From JANQOH01 sp965200095 (GTDB lineage: Bacteria > Pseudomonadota > Alphaproteobacteria > UBA7887): a DNA stretch of 64,000 nt. The position numbers and the translations under genes are program-made. This document shows positions 38,544 through 47,816 of this stretch, piece by piece. Under the pieces are notes generated by a model. It was not told where the DNA came from, did no database searches, and saw nothing but the letters and a program-made list of their open reading frames with translations. The number at the start of each line of letters is the position of its first letter. Position 1 is the first letter of the stretch. The stretch lies in the NCBI GenBank assembly GCA_965200095.1, contig OZ241350.1:310001-374000 (forward strand), written 5' to 3'.

Positions 38544-39797
38544 TCACCGTGATCGCCGCGCGCCGCCCCCGCGCGTCTCCTGCGCCGCCAGTTCGCGCAG
38601 CCGGGCGAGCGTCTCGGCGCGCCCGGCGCGGAAGTCGCCCGCCTCCCACCACGCCTCGACCGCGCGCAGCAACGCGCCGACGCGCCGCCCCGGCGGGACG
38701 CCGAGCGCCGTAACGTCGCCCCCCCTCACAGGCAGCGACACCGGCCGCCACGCCTCGGCCGTCGCCAGAGCGGCGTCGAGGCCCTCCGTCGATCCGGCGT
38801 CCGCCCAAGCGAGCAGCGCGAGGTCGCGGTAGCGGTCGGCGCCGACACGGCGCAGCACGCGCCGCGAGCCGCGCGCGTCGAGACCGAAGACGGCGTGCCG
38901 CGGCGCCGTCAGCGCCGCGAGCCGCTCGGTTTGCGCCCGCGACAGGCGCAGGCGGCGGGCGAACGCCGGCGCATCGCCCGCAACCAGCGCGGCGAGCCGC
39001 CGCACCGGGTCGCCCGCCTCCCCCTCGAGCGCCGCCAGCCGACCCAGGCGCGCGCGCCAGTCATCCCGAAGGCGAGGAACCACGCGCCCCAGAACCCCCG
39101 CATCGGCCGCCAGTTCCAGCGCCGGCAACGGGTCCGGCGCCGCGAGCAACCGCAGCGTCTCCGTCCGCACGCGCTCGCCCGACAGCCGCTCCACCCCGGA
39201 GGCCAGCGCGCCGCAGGCGGCCAGCGCCCCGCTGTCGGGCGGCGGGCGGCCGAGCCAGGCGAAGAAACGGAAAAAACGCAGGATGCGCAGATAGTCCTCG
39301 ACGACGCGCCGCCTTGCGTCGCCGACAAAGCGCACCCGCCCCGCCGCCAGGTCGGCGCGCCCGCCGAAGGGGTCGTAAAGCGCCCCGTCGGGCGCCAGGC
39401 TCATGGCGTTGACCGTGAAGTCGCGCCGCGCCGCGTCGGCTTCCCAGTCGTCGGTGAAGGCGACCTCGGCATGGCGTCCGTCGGTCCTCGCGTCGCGCCG
39501 CAGCGTCGTGACCTCGAAGCCCCGCCCCGCCGCCACGACCGTCACCGTGCCGTGGGCGATCCCCGTCGGGACGGTGCGGAAGCCCGCTGCTTCCGCGCGT
39601 TCGCGCACGCTCTCCGGCGGCAGCGGAGTCGCCAGATCGATGTCCTTCACGGGGGCGCCGCGCAGCGTGTCGCGCACGCAGCCGCCGACGAAACGCACGG
39701 CTTCGCCGCCCGAACGCAGCGCCGCGACCAGGGCCGCGACCGGCGCTTCCTGCGACCATGCCGGCGGCGACAGGCGCGCCGCGGGCGCTGCGGTCAC
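38544..39797 (-). CDS. cca: CCA tRNA nucleotidyltransferase
   Basis: A 417-residue poly(A) polymerase/CCA-adding family protein. The N-terminal nucleotidyltransferase domain has VGGCVRDTLRG and the catalytic DIDLAT (two metal-binding aspartates) near residues 39-59, RRDARTDGRHAEV, then RRDFTVNAMSL. The C-terminal RNA-binding helices begin about residue 180. It adds or repairs the 3' CCA of tRNA. The GTG at 39797 overlaps the DUF6111 stop by 4 bp. It closes the Nudix-DUF6111-cca run. Confidence 0.93.
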   Translation of the reverse strand: MTAAPAARLSPPAWSQEAPVAALVAALRSGGEAVRFVGGCVRDTLRGAPVKDIDLATPLPPESVRERAEAAGFRTVPTGIAHGTVTVVAAGRGFEVTTLRRDARTDGRHAEVAFTDDWEADAARRDFTVNAMSLAPDGALYDPFGGRADLAAGRVRFVGDARRRVVEDYLRILRFFRFFAWLGRPPPDSGALAACGALASGVERLSGERVRTETLRLLAAPDPLPALELAADAGVLGRVVPRLRDDWRARLGRLAALEGEAGDPVRRLAALVAGDAPAFARRLRLSRAQTERLAALTAPRHAVFGLDARGSRRVLRRVGADRYRDLALLAWADAGSTEGLDAALATAEAWRPVSLPVRGGDVTALGVPPGRRVGALLRAVEAWWEAGDFRAGRAETLARLRELAAQETRGGGARRSR

Positions 39798-40054
39798 TCC
39801 TCGAAACCGCCGCGCACGACGCCGCCGTCGCTGTCCACGCGCGTCGGGCGGTAGGTCGAACCCGGCGCCCCGCTGTCGAACAGGGTCGAACCCACGAGCG
39901 AGAGCAGGACCAGAAACACTCCGCACAGGCCCAGCAGCGCCCACGGGGTTTCGCGGGCGCCCGTGCGCGCGCGCCGGCCGATCCATCGCCACCAGGCGAG
40001 CCACAGCGCAAGCGGCAGGACCAGAAGGAGCGCGCGGAGGAGGATGAAACTCAT
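39794..40054 (-). CDS. DUF6111 family membrane protein
   Basis: An 86-residue protein with two membrane segments (about residues 3-22 and 38-58) separated by a basic loop (RRWIGRRARTG), the DUF6111 layout that is known between Nudix and cca genes in alphaproteobacteria. It ends with an acidic tail. Its start overlaps the Nudix stop and its stop overlaps the cca start, both by 4 bp, so the three are translationally coupled. Function unknown. Confidence 0.8.
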   Translation of the reverse strand: MSFILLRALLLVLPLALWLAWWRWIGRRARTGARETPWALLGLCGVFLVLLSLVGSTLFDSGAPGSTYRPTRVDSDGGVVRGGFEE

Positions 40055-40638
40055 GCGGGTTCCCGCAACGCCCGGGACAAGTCCACCAGCATATGGGCGG
40101 TCGCACCCCAGATGTAACGGTCGCCCCAGGGCAACACGTAAAACCGGCGCCGCATCCCGCGCGCAACCGCCGTGCGCCGGATATGGTTGGCCGGGTCCAT
40201 GACGAACGCGAGCGGCGTCTCGAACGCCTCCGCCACCTCGACATCGTCGAGCGTCAGTTCGTCGAGCGAGAACGGCTCGGAGACGACGCCGACCACCGGC
40301 GCGACGCGGAACCCCGTCCCTGTCCAGCAGTCGTCGAGTCGCCCGACCACGTCGATGCGCGCCCGCGCGAGCCCGACCTCCTCCCCGGTTTCGCGCAAGG
40401 CGGTGTCCACCGCGTCGCGGTCGCCGGGGTCGACCCGCCCGCCGGGAAAGGCGATCTGCCCGGGATGCGAGTCGAGGCGCTCGGAACGCCGGGTCAACAA
40501 CACCGTCATGCCGTCCGCCCTGTCGATCAGCGGCACCAGGACCGCCGCGTCGCGCACCGGACCCGCCTTGCCGGGCGCCGGCGCCGCGGGGCGCCGCGTG
40601 CGCCCGGCAAGGCGCGCAGCGAGCCGCGCGCGAGTCAC
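40051..40638 (-). CDS. CoA pyrophosphatase (Nudix hydrolase)
   Basis: A 195-residue Nudix hydrolase of the CoA pyrophosphatase (NudL/YeaB) type. The Nudix box reads GGRVDPGDRDAVDTALRETG followed by EEVGL near residues 69-93; the REtGEEvGL core is intact and the first E is replaced by D as in many CoA-type members. The upstream HPGQIAFPGG is a hallmark of this subfamily. The GTG start at 40638 has only a weak GGA ahead of it. The same frame continues upstream into a relic of DUF1285 (see that entry) but lacks a start codon there. Confidence 0.88.
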   Translation of the reverse strand: MTRARLAARLAGRTRRPAAPAPGKAGPVRDAAVLVPLIDRADGMTVLLTRRSERLDSHPGQIAFPGGRVDPGDRDAVDTALRETGEEVGLARARIDVVGRLDDCWTGTGFRVAPVVGVVSEPFSLDELTLDDVEVAEAFETPLAFVMDPANHIRRTAVARGMRRRFYVLPWGDRYIWGATAHMLVDLSRALREPA

Positions 40639-40716
40639 GCCATCGTTCCGGGAGAAGATTTGCGCCGACGCCGCCGCGACACGGCCGGGCAGCCGGTGAC
40701 GAGAGTCGTTGTCGGC

Positions 40717-40785
40717 TTTGCGGCGCAGCGGCGAACCGTGGTAGAAATGCGTTCCGTCGCGCCCGATCCGCAGGTCGATATCGCC
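40717..40785 (-). pseudogene. DUF1285 N-terminal relic
   Basis: On the minus strand, 23 codons read GDIDLRIGRDGTHFYHGS then PLRRK, matching the start of the DUF1285 core (GDIDIRIARDGTWFYxGTPIxR in intact members). In many alphaproteobacteria an intact DUF1285 gene precedes the Nudix gene. Here, after RRK the expected continuation is missing and the sequence runs in the same frame into the Nudix gene without a stop. Upstream, an in-frame TAG and no start codon are found. It is most simply read as a deletion remnant; I do not expect a product. Confidence 0.6.
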
Positions 40786-40927
40786 GTTCCCGTGTTGATC
40801 GCCATGATCGTCGCACGCCGGCCCCGCGGGCCGACGAACGGCGGCCCGTTCCGCATGTTCGGGCCTGCCGGAAGCCGTTCGGCCAGCCTGAGCGTCAGCC
40901 TAAACCATTGCACGCGCGAGTGACAGC

Positions 40928-41947
40928 ATGACCGAGCCGGCCCCGGCCCGCCCCCTCCACGACGACGCCGAAACCCGTCTCGCGGACGAGATCGAAGCCC
41001 TCGGGCGGGATATGGCGCGGGTCCGCGCCCATGTCGGCGAGCTGATCTACGGCCAGCAGGAGGTCGTCGACCGGTCGCTGATCGCGCTGCTCGCCGGCGG
41101 TCACGCGCTGCTCGTCGGCGTGCCCGGCCTCGCCAAGACGCGACTGACCGAAACCCTCGGCGCCGTCGTCGGCCTGTCCGAAAAGCGGATCCAGTTCACT
41201 CCGGACCTGATGCCGGCGGACATTGTCGGCTCCGAAGTCCTTGAGGAATCGGAAAGCGGACGCCGCAGTTTCCGCTTCATCCAGGGACCCGTGTTCTGCC
41301 AGCTGCTCATGGCCGACGAGATCAACCGGGCCAGCCCGCGCACCCAGTCGGCGCTCTTGCAGGCGATGCAGGAAAACGAAGTGTCGGTCGCCGGAGCGCG
41401 CCACCGCCTCCCCCGGCCGTTTCACGTCATCGCGACGCAGAACCCCCTGGAGCAGGAAGGGACCTACCCCCTGCCCGAAGCGCAGCTCGACCGTTTCCTG
41501 ATGCAGATCGACATCGGCTACCCGGCGCCCGAGTCCGAACGGCGGATGATGCTGGCGACCACCGGCGCCGAAACCGCGAAGGCGCGCCCCGCCATGACCG
41601 CCGACGGACTCATGCGCGCGCAGCGCCTCGTGCGCGCCGCGCCGGTGGGCGAAAGCGTGGTCGAGGCGATCCTGCGTCTCGTGCGTTCCGGCCGCCCCGG
41701 AGACAGCGACATCGCCGAAGTGCGCGAAGCGGTGTCCTGGGGGCCCGGCCCGCGCGCCGGCCAGGCGCTCATGCTCGCCTCGCGGGCCCGCGCCATACTC
41801 GACGGCCGCCTGTCGCCCTCGGTGGACGATGTGATCGCTCTCGCGCCGCCCATCCTGCGCCACCGCATGGATGTGAGTTTCGCCGCCCGCGCCGAGGGCG
41901 TCACCGTCGAGAGCATCGTCGCGCGCATGTGCGAGCCCCTCGCTTGA
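40928..41947 (+). CDS. MoxR-family AAA+ ATPase
   Basis: A 339-residue AAA+ ATPase of the MoxR group. The Walker A is GVPGLAKTR near residue 65, Walker B MADEINRASP near 136, sensor 1 ATQNPLEQEGTYPLPEAQLD, and the C-terminal helical lid follows. MoxR proteins work as chaperones with DUF58 and vWA-type proteins, helping metal insertion or assembly of membrane complexes. It starts a plus-strand cluster with DUF58, DUF4159-BatA and a further membrane protein, all spaced within 30 bp. ATG 40928 is the natural start. Confidence 0.92.
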   Translation: MTEPAPARPLHDDAETRLADEIEALGRDMARVRAHVGELIYGQQEVVDRSLIALLAGGHALLVGVPGLAKTRLTETLGAVVGLSEKRIQFTPDLMPADIVGSEVLEESESGRRSFRFIQGPVFCQLLMADEINRASPRTQSALLQAMQENEVSVAGARHRLPRPFHVIATQNPLEQEGTYPLPEAQLDRFLMQIDIGYPAPESERRMMLATTGAETAKARPAMTADGLMRAQRLVRAAPVGESVVEAILRLVRSGRPGDSDIAEVREAVSWGPGPRAGQALMLASRARAILDGRLSPSVDDVIALAPPILRHRMDVSFAARAEGVTVESIVARMCEPLA

Positions 41948-41975
41948 CGCCGGCGGAGCCGCGCCCCCGCGCGCG

Positions 41976-42893
41976 ATGAGCGCCGCCGCCCTTCGCGTCC
42001 GCCGCCGCGCCGAACGCACCGCGGCCTCGCTGCCGCCGCTTCTCGTCGCCGCGCGCCGCGTCGCCGCCACCGTCCACCAGGGCGTGCACGGACGCCGCCG
42101 GCCCGGGCCCGGCGAAACGTTCTGGCAGTTCCGCCGCTACGAACCCGGCGACCCCGCCGCCGCCATCGACTGGCGCCAGTCCGCCCGGAGCGCGCGCCTC
42201 TACGTGCGCGAGCGCGAATGGGAAGCCTCCCAGGGCGTCTGGCTGTGGCGCGACGGTTCGGCGTCGATGGAATTCGCATCGGCCGGCACGGGCGAGACGA
42301 AGAAGGAGCGCGCCTCGCTGCTGTTGCTCGCCGTCGCGTCGCTCCTGCTCGGCGGCGGCGAACGGGTGGCGCTGTTCGGCGTCGACCGGCGGCCGGCGCG
42401 CGGCGCGGCGGCGCTCGCCCGGTTCGCCGGAACCCTGTGCGCGGAACCGGACCCGCCCGCCGGCCCGGGCGCCGGTCTGCCCCCGCGCGACTGGCTGCCG
42501 CGCCACGCCCATGCGGTTCTGATAGGCGATTTCCTCGATCCGCCGGAGGCGGTCGACGGCGCCGTGCGCCGGCTCGCCGGTCTCGGCGTCGCCGGTTGCC
42601 TCCTGCAAGTCCTCGACCCGGCGGAAGAAACGCTCCCCTTCCGGGGCCGCATCCGCTTTTCCGGCCTCGAGGGCGGGCCCGAGCCCGTTATCGGGCGGGT
42701 CGAAGCCGCGCGCGCCGAATATCGCGCCCGTCTCGCGGCGCAGCGCGCCGCCCTCGCCGCCATTGCGCGGCGCGCCGGCTGGACCTTCCTCTCGCACCGC
42801 AGCGACCGCGCGCCCGAAACCGCGCTGCTCGCCCTCTATCTCGCGCTGTCCGCCCGTTTCGAGGGCGGCGCGGGGCGGCGCGCGCCATGCTGA
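41976..42893 (+). CDS. DUF58 domain-containing protein
   Basis: A 305-residue protein with the DUF58 core: RRPGPGETFWQFRRYEPGD near residue 40 (the usual (R/K)R.G.G..FW..R.Y.PGD), DWRQSARS, and a vWA-like stretch WLWRDGSASMEF with MIDAS-like DxSxS. The cytosolic partner of MoxR. It begins 28 bp after moxR and overlaps the following gene by 7 bp. Function is inferred from the family: assembly or stress-linked processing at the membrane. Confidence 0.88.
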   Translation: MSAAALRVRRRAERTAASLPPLLVAARRVAATVHQGVHGRRRPGPGETFWQFRRYEPGDPAAAIDWRQSARSARLYVREREWEASQGVWLWRDGSASMEFASAGTGETKKERASLLLLAVASLLLGGGERVALFGVDRRPARGAAALARFAGTLCAEPDPPAGPGAGLPPRDWLPRHAHAVLIGDFLDPPEAVDGAVRRLAGLGVAGCLLQVLDPAEETLPFRGRIRFSGLEGGPEPVIGRVEAARAEYRARLAAQRAALAAIARRAGWTFLSHRSDRAPETALLALYLALSARFEGGAGRRAPC

Positions 42894-45661
42894 GCCTCGG
42901 CGGCCTCGCCTTCGCCGCTCCGTGGATTCTCACGGCGCTGGCGGCGCTCCCCGTCGTCTGGTGGCTGCTGCGCATCCACCCGCCGCCGCCGCGCCGCCTG
43001 ACCTTTCCCGCCGTGCGCCTGCTCCTCGGCTTGCGCGAGGTCGAGGAAACGCCGGCGCACACGCCGCCCTGGCTGCTGTTGCTGCGGCTCCTGATCGCCG
43101 CCCTGATCGTCGTCGCGGCGGCGCGCCCTCTCCTCGACGCGCCGCCCGGCGCGCAGCGCGCCGGGCCGCTGGCGCTGGTGATCGACAACGGCTGGGCCGC
43201 GGCGCCGGGGTGGGAGCGGCGCATCGCGCTGGGCGAAGCCTCGATCGAAGCCGCGCGGCTGGAGAACCGCGCCGTCCTCGTCGCCGCCACCGCCCCGGCG
43301 CCGTCGGCGAGCGGCGCCCGCGCCGGTTTCGCCATCGGTCCGCCCGGCCGCGCCGCCGACGCAATGGCGGCGCTCCACGCGCTCGAACCCCGCCCCTGGC
43401 CGGTCGACCGCGCCGCCTTCGCCGACGCTTTCGCCGCCCTGCCGGCGATGGACGCCGCCGAAACCATATGGCTGAGCGACGGCGTCGCCGACGGCGACCC
43501 CGCCGACACGGAGCGCTTCGTCGCCGCGCTGGCGGCGGCAGGGCCGCTCACCGTGTATCTCGACCCGCCGGAAGAGCGCGCGCCGGCGATGCTGCCGCCG
43601 ACCGCCGACGGCGCCGGCCTGACCTTGCGTCTGGTCCGCCCGGCGCCCGGCCCGGCGCAGCGCGCCGAGGTCCGCGCTGTCGCCGCCGACGGCCGCATAC
43701 TCGCCCGGCAAACGGTGGAATTCGAGGCCGGCGCCGCGACCGCCGAACGCGCCCTCGACATCCCCCCCGACCTGCGCAACGAGATCGTCCGCCTGACCGT
43801 CGAGGGACAGGCCAGCGCAGCCGCGACGGTCTTTCTCGACGAGCGCTATCGCCGCCGCCCCGTGGGGCTGGTGTCCGGCGGCGGTTTCGAGAGCAGTCAG
43901 CCGCTGTTGTCGGACCTCTATTATCTCGAGCGCGCGCTCGCCCCGTCCGGCGATGTGAGGCGCATCCGCCTCGACGCGCCCATCGACGGCGACCTGTCGG
44001 TCATCGCGCTCGCAGATCTGGGACGGCTCGCCGGCGACGCGGCGGCGAGTCTTGCGGGCTGGATCGAATCGGGCGGCGTGCTGGTGCGCTTCGCCGGGCC
44101 GCGGGTGGCGGAAGGCGTCGACGCCCTTGTTCCCGTGCGTCTGCGCGCCGGCGGCGGACGCGCCCTCGGCGGCGCCCTTGCCTGGGAGACCGCGCGGGGA
44201 CTCGGCCCCTTCCCCGACGGTTCGCCCTTCGCCGGTCTCGCCGTCCCCGCCGATGTCGAGGTGCGGCGCCAGGTTCTCGCCGAACCGTCGCCGGAGCTCG
44301 ACGGCAAGACCTGGGCGCAGCTCGACGACGGCACGCCGCTGGTGACCGCCGAACGCCGCGGCGCCGGCTGGCTGGCGCTGTTCCACACCACCGCCAACGC
44401 GGAATGGTCGAGCCTCGCGCTGTCCGGCCTGTTCGTCGAGATGATGAAGCGCATCGCCCTGCTGGGCGAAGGCGTCGCCGGCGGCGATCCCGCGGCGAGC
44501 CTGCCGCCGGTGTCGTCCCTCGACGGCTTCGGCCGCCTCGGCGGGCCGGACCCGCTGGCGGCGCCGATCCCCGGGCGCGATTTCGCCGCCGCCCGCCCCG
44601 GCCCCGCGCGTCCGCCGGGCGAATACGGGGAGCCGGCGCACCGCCGCGCTCTCAATCTCGGCAGCGACGACCTCGCCGTGCGCGCCCTCGGCGCCCTGCC
44701 CGGCGACCCCGTCGTGAAGACCTACGCCCAGGCGCGGCTGCGCGACCTGCGCCCATGGCTGCTCGCCGCCGCGCTCGCTCTCGCCCTCGCCGATACGCTT
44801 ATTGGCCTGCGGCTGCGCGGGCGGCTGCCCGCCTTCTTCCGCCGCCGCGCCGCGGCGCTGGCGGCGCTGGCCTTCGTCGCCGCCCCGACCGACCCCGCGG
44901 CGCAGGAGGCCGCGGGCGAGTCTTCCCTCGCCGCCGCCGACATCGCCCGGCACACGCGCTTCGCCTATGTCGAAACCGGCGACCCCGTCGTCGACCGCGT
45001 CAGCGCCCAGGGCCTCGCCGGCCTGTCGTGGGTGTTGCGCGCGCGCACCGCCATCGAGACCGGCCCGCCGGTGGCCATCGACCCCGCGGTCGACGAACTT
45101 GCCTTCTTCCCCCTGATCTACTGGCCCGCGACCGATAGCGGGCCGCCGCCGGGCGACGCCGCCCTCGCCCGAGTCGACGCCTGGCTGCGACGCGGCGGCC
45201 TGATCCTTTTCGACACCCGGGACGGGTCGCCGTCGATGCGGGCTGCGGAGACTCCGCGCGGCGATCGCCTGCGCCGGATGTTGCGCGGGCTGAACATCCC
45301 GCCGCTGCGTCCGGTCCCGCCCGACCACGCGCTGACCCGCGCGTTCTACCTGATCGACCGCTTCCCCGGCCGCTGGGACGGCGGCGATGTCTGGGTCGAG
45401 CGCTACGAAGGCGGCGTCAATGACGGCGTATCGTCGATCGTGGTCGGGGGCAACGACTACGCCGCCGCATGGGCGCGCGACGCCGACGGCTTTCCGCTCT
45501 ATCCGGTGGTCCCCGGCGTCGACCGCCAGCGCGAATGGGCGCTGAGATTCGGGATCAATCTCGCGATGTACGCCCTGACCGGCAATTACAAGGCCGACCA
45601 GGTGCACATTCCGGCCATTCTGCGCCGTCTCGGCCGCGCGGCGCCGGAAGCGATGGAGTAG
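42887..45661 (+). CDS. BatA/DUF4159 membrane protein
   Basis: A 924-residue protein. Residues 1-75 form a BatA-like N-terminus with two membrane helices (PWILTALAALPVVWWLLRI and LLLLRLLIAALIVVAAARP). A long periplasmic part follows with vWA-like features, then another membrane segment (LALALADTLIGL) near residue 640, and a C-terminal DUF4159 domain (about residues 690-915, with LFDTRDGSP, YLIDRFPGRWDGGDVW and WALRFGINLAMYALTGNYKADQVH). The ATG at 42887 lies in the tail of the DUF58 gene. In other alphaproteobacteria the same gene fusion follows MoxR and DUF58. Role unknown, but it should be the membrane scaffold of the MoxR system. Confidence 0.85.
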   Translation: MLSLGGLAFAAPWILTALAALPVVWWLLRIHPPPPRRLTFPAVRLLLGLREVEETPAHTPPWLLLLRLLIAALIVVAAARPLLDAPPGAQRAGPLALVIDNGWAAAPGWERRIALGEASIEAARLENRAVLVAATAPAPSASGARAGFAIGPPGRAADAMAALHALEPRPWPVDRAAFADAFAALPAMDAAETIWLSDGVADGDPADTERFVAALAAAGPLTVYLDPPEERAPAMLPPTADGAGLTLRLVRPAPGPAQRAEVRAVAADGRILARQTVEFEAGAATAERALDIPPDLRNEIVRLTVEGQASAAATVFLDERYRRRPVGLVSGGGFESSQPLLSDLYYLERALAPSGDVRRIRLDAPIDGDLSVIALADLGRLAGDAAASLAGWIESGGVLVRFAGPRVAEGVDALVPVRLRAGGGRALGGALAWETARGLGPFPDGSPFAGLAVPADVEVRRQVLAEPSPELDGKTWAQLDDGTPLVTAERRGAGWLALFHTTANAEWSSLALSGLFVEMMKRIALLGEGVAGGDPAASLPPVSSLDGFGRLGGPDPLAAPIPGRDFAAARPGPARPPGEYGEPAHRRALNLGSDDLAVRALGALPGDPVVKTYAQARLRDLRPWLLAAALALALADTLIGLRLRGRLPAFFRRRAAALAALAFVAAPTDPAAQEAAGESSLAAADIARHTRFAYVETGDPVVDRVSAQGLAGLSWVLRARTAIETGPPVAIDPAVDELAFFPLIYWPATDSGPPPGDAALARVDAWLRRGGLILFDTRDGSPSMRAAETPRGDRLRRMLRGLNIPPLRPVPPDHALTRAFYLIDRFPGRWDGGDVWVERYEGGVNDGVSSIVVGGNDYAAAWARDADGFPLYPVVPGVDRQREWALRFGINLAMYALTGNYKADQVHIPAILRRLGRAAPEAME

Positions 45662-45673
45662 GCGCGGGCGCCG

Positions 45674-47740
45674 ATGGCGGCCGACATCGTCTTCGACCCG
45701 CTGGTCGCCCCCTGGGCGCTGGCGCTGTTCGGCGCCCTCGCGGCGGCGGTTCTCGCGGCGGCGCTTGCCGGGCGCGCCCGCGGCGCCGGGTGGCGCGCGC
45801 TCGCGCTGGCGGCGATGGCGGCCGCGCTCGCCAACCCCACACTCATGGACGAAAAGCGCCGGCCCCTGGACGATATCGCGGTCCTCGCCATCGACCGTTC
45901 GCCGAGCCAGCGCCTGGACGGGCGCGAAACCGCGACCGACGAGGCGGCCCGCGCCGTCGCCGACGCGCTCGCCTCGCTGCCCGGCCTGGAGATCCGCACG
46001 GTCGTCGTCGACGGCGGGAGCGGGGCGCAATCGACCCGCCTGTTCGAAGCTCTCGTCCGGGCGGTGTCCGACGCGCCTCCCGAACGCATCGCCGGCGCCA
46101 TTGCGATCACCGACGGACAGGCGCACGACGCGCCCGCCGACGCGCCTGCGGGGATCCGCCCGCTGCACGTGCTGCTTACCGGCCGGCCGGGGGAGCGCGA
46201 CCGCCGGATCGTCATCGAACGCGCGCCGGGCTACGGCGTGGTGGGCGACGATATCGGCGTCGCCGTGCGGGTGGAGGACGACGCCTCGGACGCGCCGGCC
46301 CGGGTCGATATCCGCGTCGATGGCGCGCCTGCGGGTTCCGGCTTTGCCGAAATCGGCCGCTCCACGGTCCTGACCCTGCCCGTGGAGCGCGCCGGGCCGA
46401 CGGCGATAGAATTTCGGGTCGCCCCCGGCGATGCGGAACTGACGCTCGACAACAACCGCGCCGTCGCCGTCGTGAACGGGGTGCGCGACCGTCTGCGCGT
46501 CATGCTCGTCTCCGGCGAACCCAACCAGGGGCTGCGCGCGTGGCGGAACCTGCTGAAGGCCGACCCGTCGGTGGACCTCGTGCACTTCACCATCCTGCGC
46601 CCGCCCAACAAGCAGGACTCGACGCCGGTGCGCGAATTGTCGCTGATCCCGTTTCCCGCCAACGAATTGTTCGACGCCGGTCTGGAGCAATTCGACCTCA
46701 TCGTTTTCGACAGTTATCACCGCCGCGGCATCCTGCCGATGATGTATCTCGGCAATGTGGTCGACTATGTGGTGGGCGGCGGCGCGGTGCTCGACGCCGC
46801 GGGGCCGGCTTTCGCGTCGCCGCTGAGCCTCTCGGGGACTCCCCTCGGCGCGATATTGCCGGGGCGACCCACGGGGCGCGTCTTCCGCGAGGAGTTCCGC
46901 CCGCGCCTCACCGCCGACGGGCGGCGCCACCCCGTCACCCGGCGCCTGCCGGGAAGCGGCAGCCGGGCTGCGGACGGCGGAGAGGACGCGCCGGGCTGGG
47001 GGCCGTGGTTTCGCCATATCGACGTCGAACCCGGTTCCGGCGCCGTCCTGATGGCGGGCCATGCCGACCGCCCCCTCCTCGTGCTCGACCGCATCGGCGA
47101 GGGGCGGGTCGCGCAACTCCTCTCCGATCAGTCGTGGCTCTGGGCGCGCGGATACGGCGGCGGCGGACCGCAATCCGACCTGTTGCGGCGCCTCGTCCAC
47201 TGGCTGATGAAGGAGCCCGACCTCGAGGAAGAGACCCTGGTGGCGGAGGCGGTCGACGGACGCATCGAGATCGCCCGCCGCAGTCTCGAGCCGATCTCGG
47301 GGCCCGTCGCCGTCGTCGGCCCCGACGGGGAGCGCCGGGCGCTGGCGCTCGACGACGGCGGCGACGGCAGGGCGAGCGCCGAACTCGCCGCCGACGCGCC
47401 GGGGCTTTACCGCTTCGAGCATGACGGCCACACCGCCATCGCGGTGGTCGGCGCGGCGCAGGGCGCGGAACTCGGCGATGTGCGCGCCACGGAGCGGGTT
47501 CTCGGCCCCCTCGCCGAAGCGACCGGCGGCAGCGTCCGCTGGATCGCCGGGGAGCGCCTGCCGGACATCCGCCGCGTGCGCGCCGGCCGCGACCTTGTCG
47601 GGCGCGGCTGGATCGGCCTCGCCGACCGCCGCGGCTCGGTCGTCACCGGCCTCGAACAGACCCCCCTGATGCCGGGCTGGCTGCTGGTCCTCCTCGCCCT
47701 CGGCGGCCTGCTGCTCGCCTGGCGCGCAGAGGGACGCTGA
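45674..47740 (+). CDS. Membrane protein of the MoxR/DUF58 cluster, glutamine amidotransferase-like
   Basis: A 688-residue protein with N-terminal membrane segments (about residues 12-35 and 40-55) and one at the C-terminus (PGWLLVLLALGGLLLAWRA). The body resembles a BatB/vWA-class protein with a class I glutamine-amidotransferase-like fold near residues 270-380 (LRVMLVSGEPNQGLRAWRN, LIVFDSYHRRGIL). No catalytic Cys is visible at the usual place, so it is probably not an amidotransferase. It is the last gene of the MoxR-DUF58-DUF4159 run, starting 12 bp after the preceding stop. Function unknown; in the cluster it likely acts with the DUF4159 protein at the membrane. Confidence 0.75.
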   Translation: MAADIVFDPLVAPWALALFGALAAAVLAAALAGRARGAGWRALALAAMAAALANPTLMDEKRRPLDDIAVLAIDRSPSQRLDGRETATDEAARAVADALASLPGLEIRTVVVDGGSGAQSTRLFEALVRAVSDAPPERIAGAIAITDGQAHDAPADAPAGIRPLHVLLTGRPGERDRRIVIERAPGYGVVGDDIGVAVRVEDDASDAPARVDIRVDGAPAGSGFAEIGRSTVLTLPVERAGPTAIEFRVAPGDAELTLDNNRAVAVVNGVRDRLRVMLVSGEPNQGLRAWRNLLKADPSVDLVHFTILRPPNKQDSTPVRELSLIPFPANELFDAGLEQFDLIVFDSYHRRGILPMMYLGNVVDYVVGGGAVLDAAGPAFASPLSLSGTPLGAILPGRPTGRVFREEFRPRLTADGRRHPVTRRLPGSGSRAADGGEDAPGWGPWFRHIDVEPGSGAVLMAGHADRPLLVLDRIGEGRVAQLLSDQSWLWARGYGGGGPQSDLLRRLVHWLMKEPDLEEETLVAEAVDGRIEIARRSLEPISGPVAVVGPDGERRALALDDGGDGRASAELAADAPGLYRFEHDGHTAIAVVGAAQGAELGDVRATERVLGPLAEATGGSVRWIAGERLPDIRRVRAGRDLVGRGWIGLADRRGSVVTGLEQTPLMPGWLLVLLALGGLLLAWRAEGR

Positions 47741-47816
47741 GCGCATACGCCGCCAGGGCACGGCCTTCGGAACCGGCGGGGCCGGACACGCCAGGATTGC
47801 CGGTCGGACAGACGGC

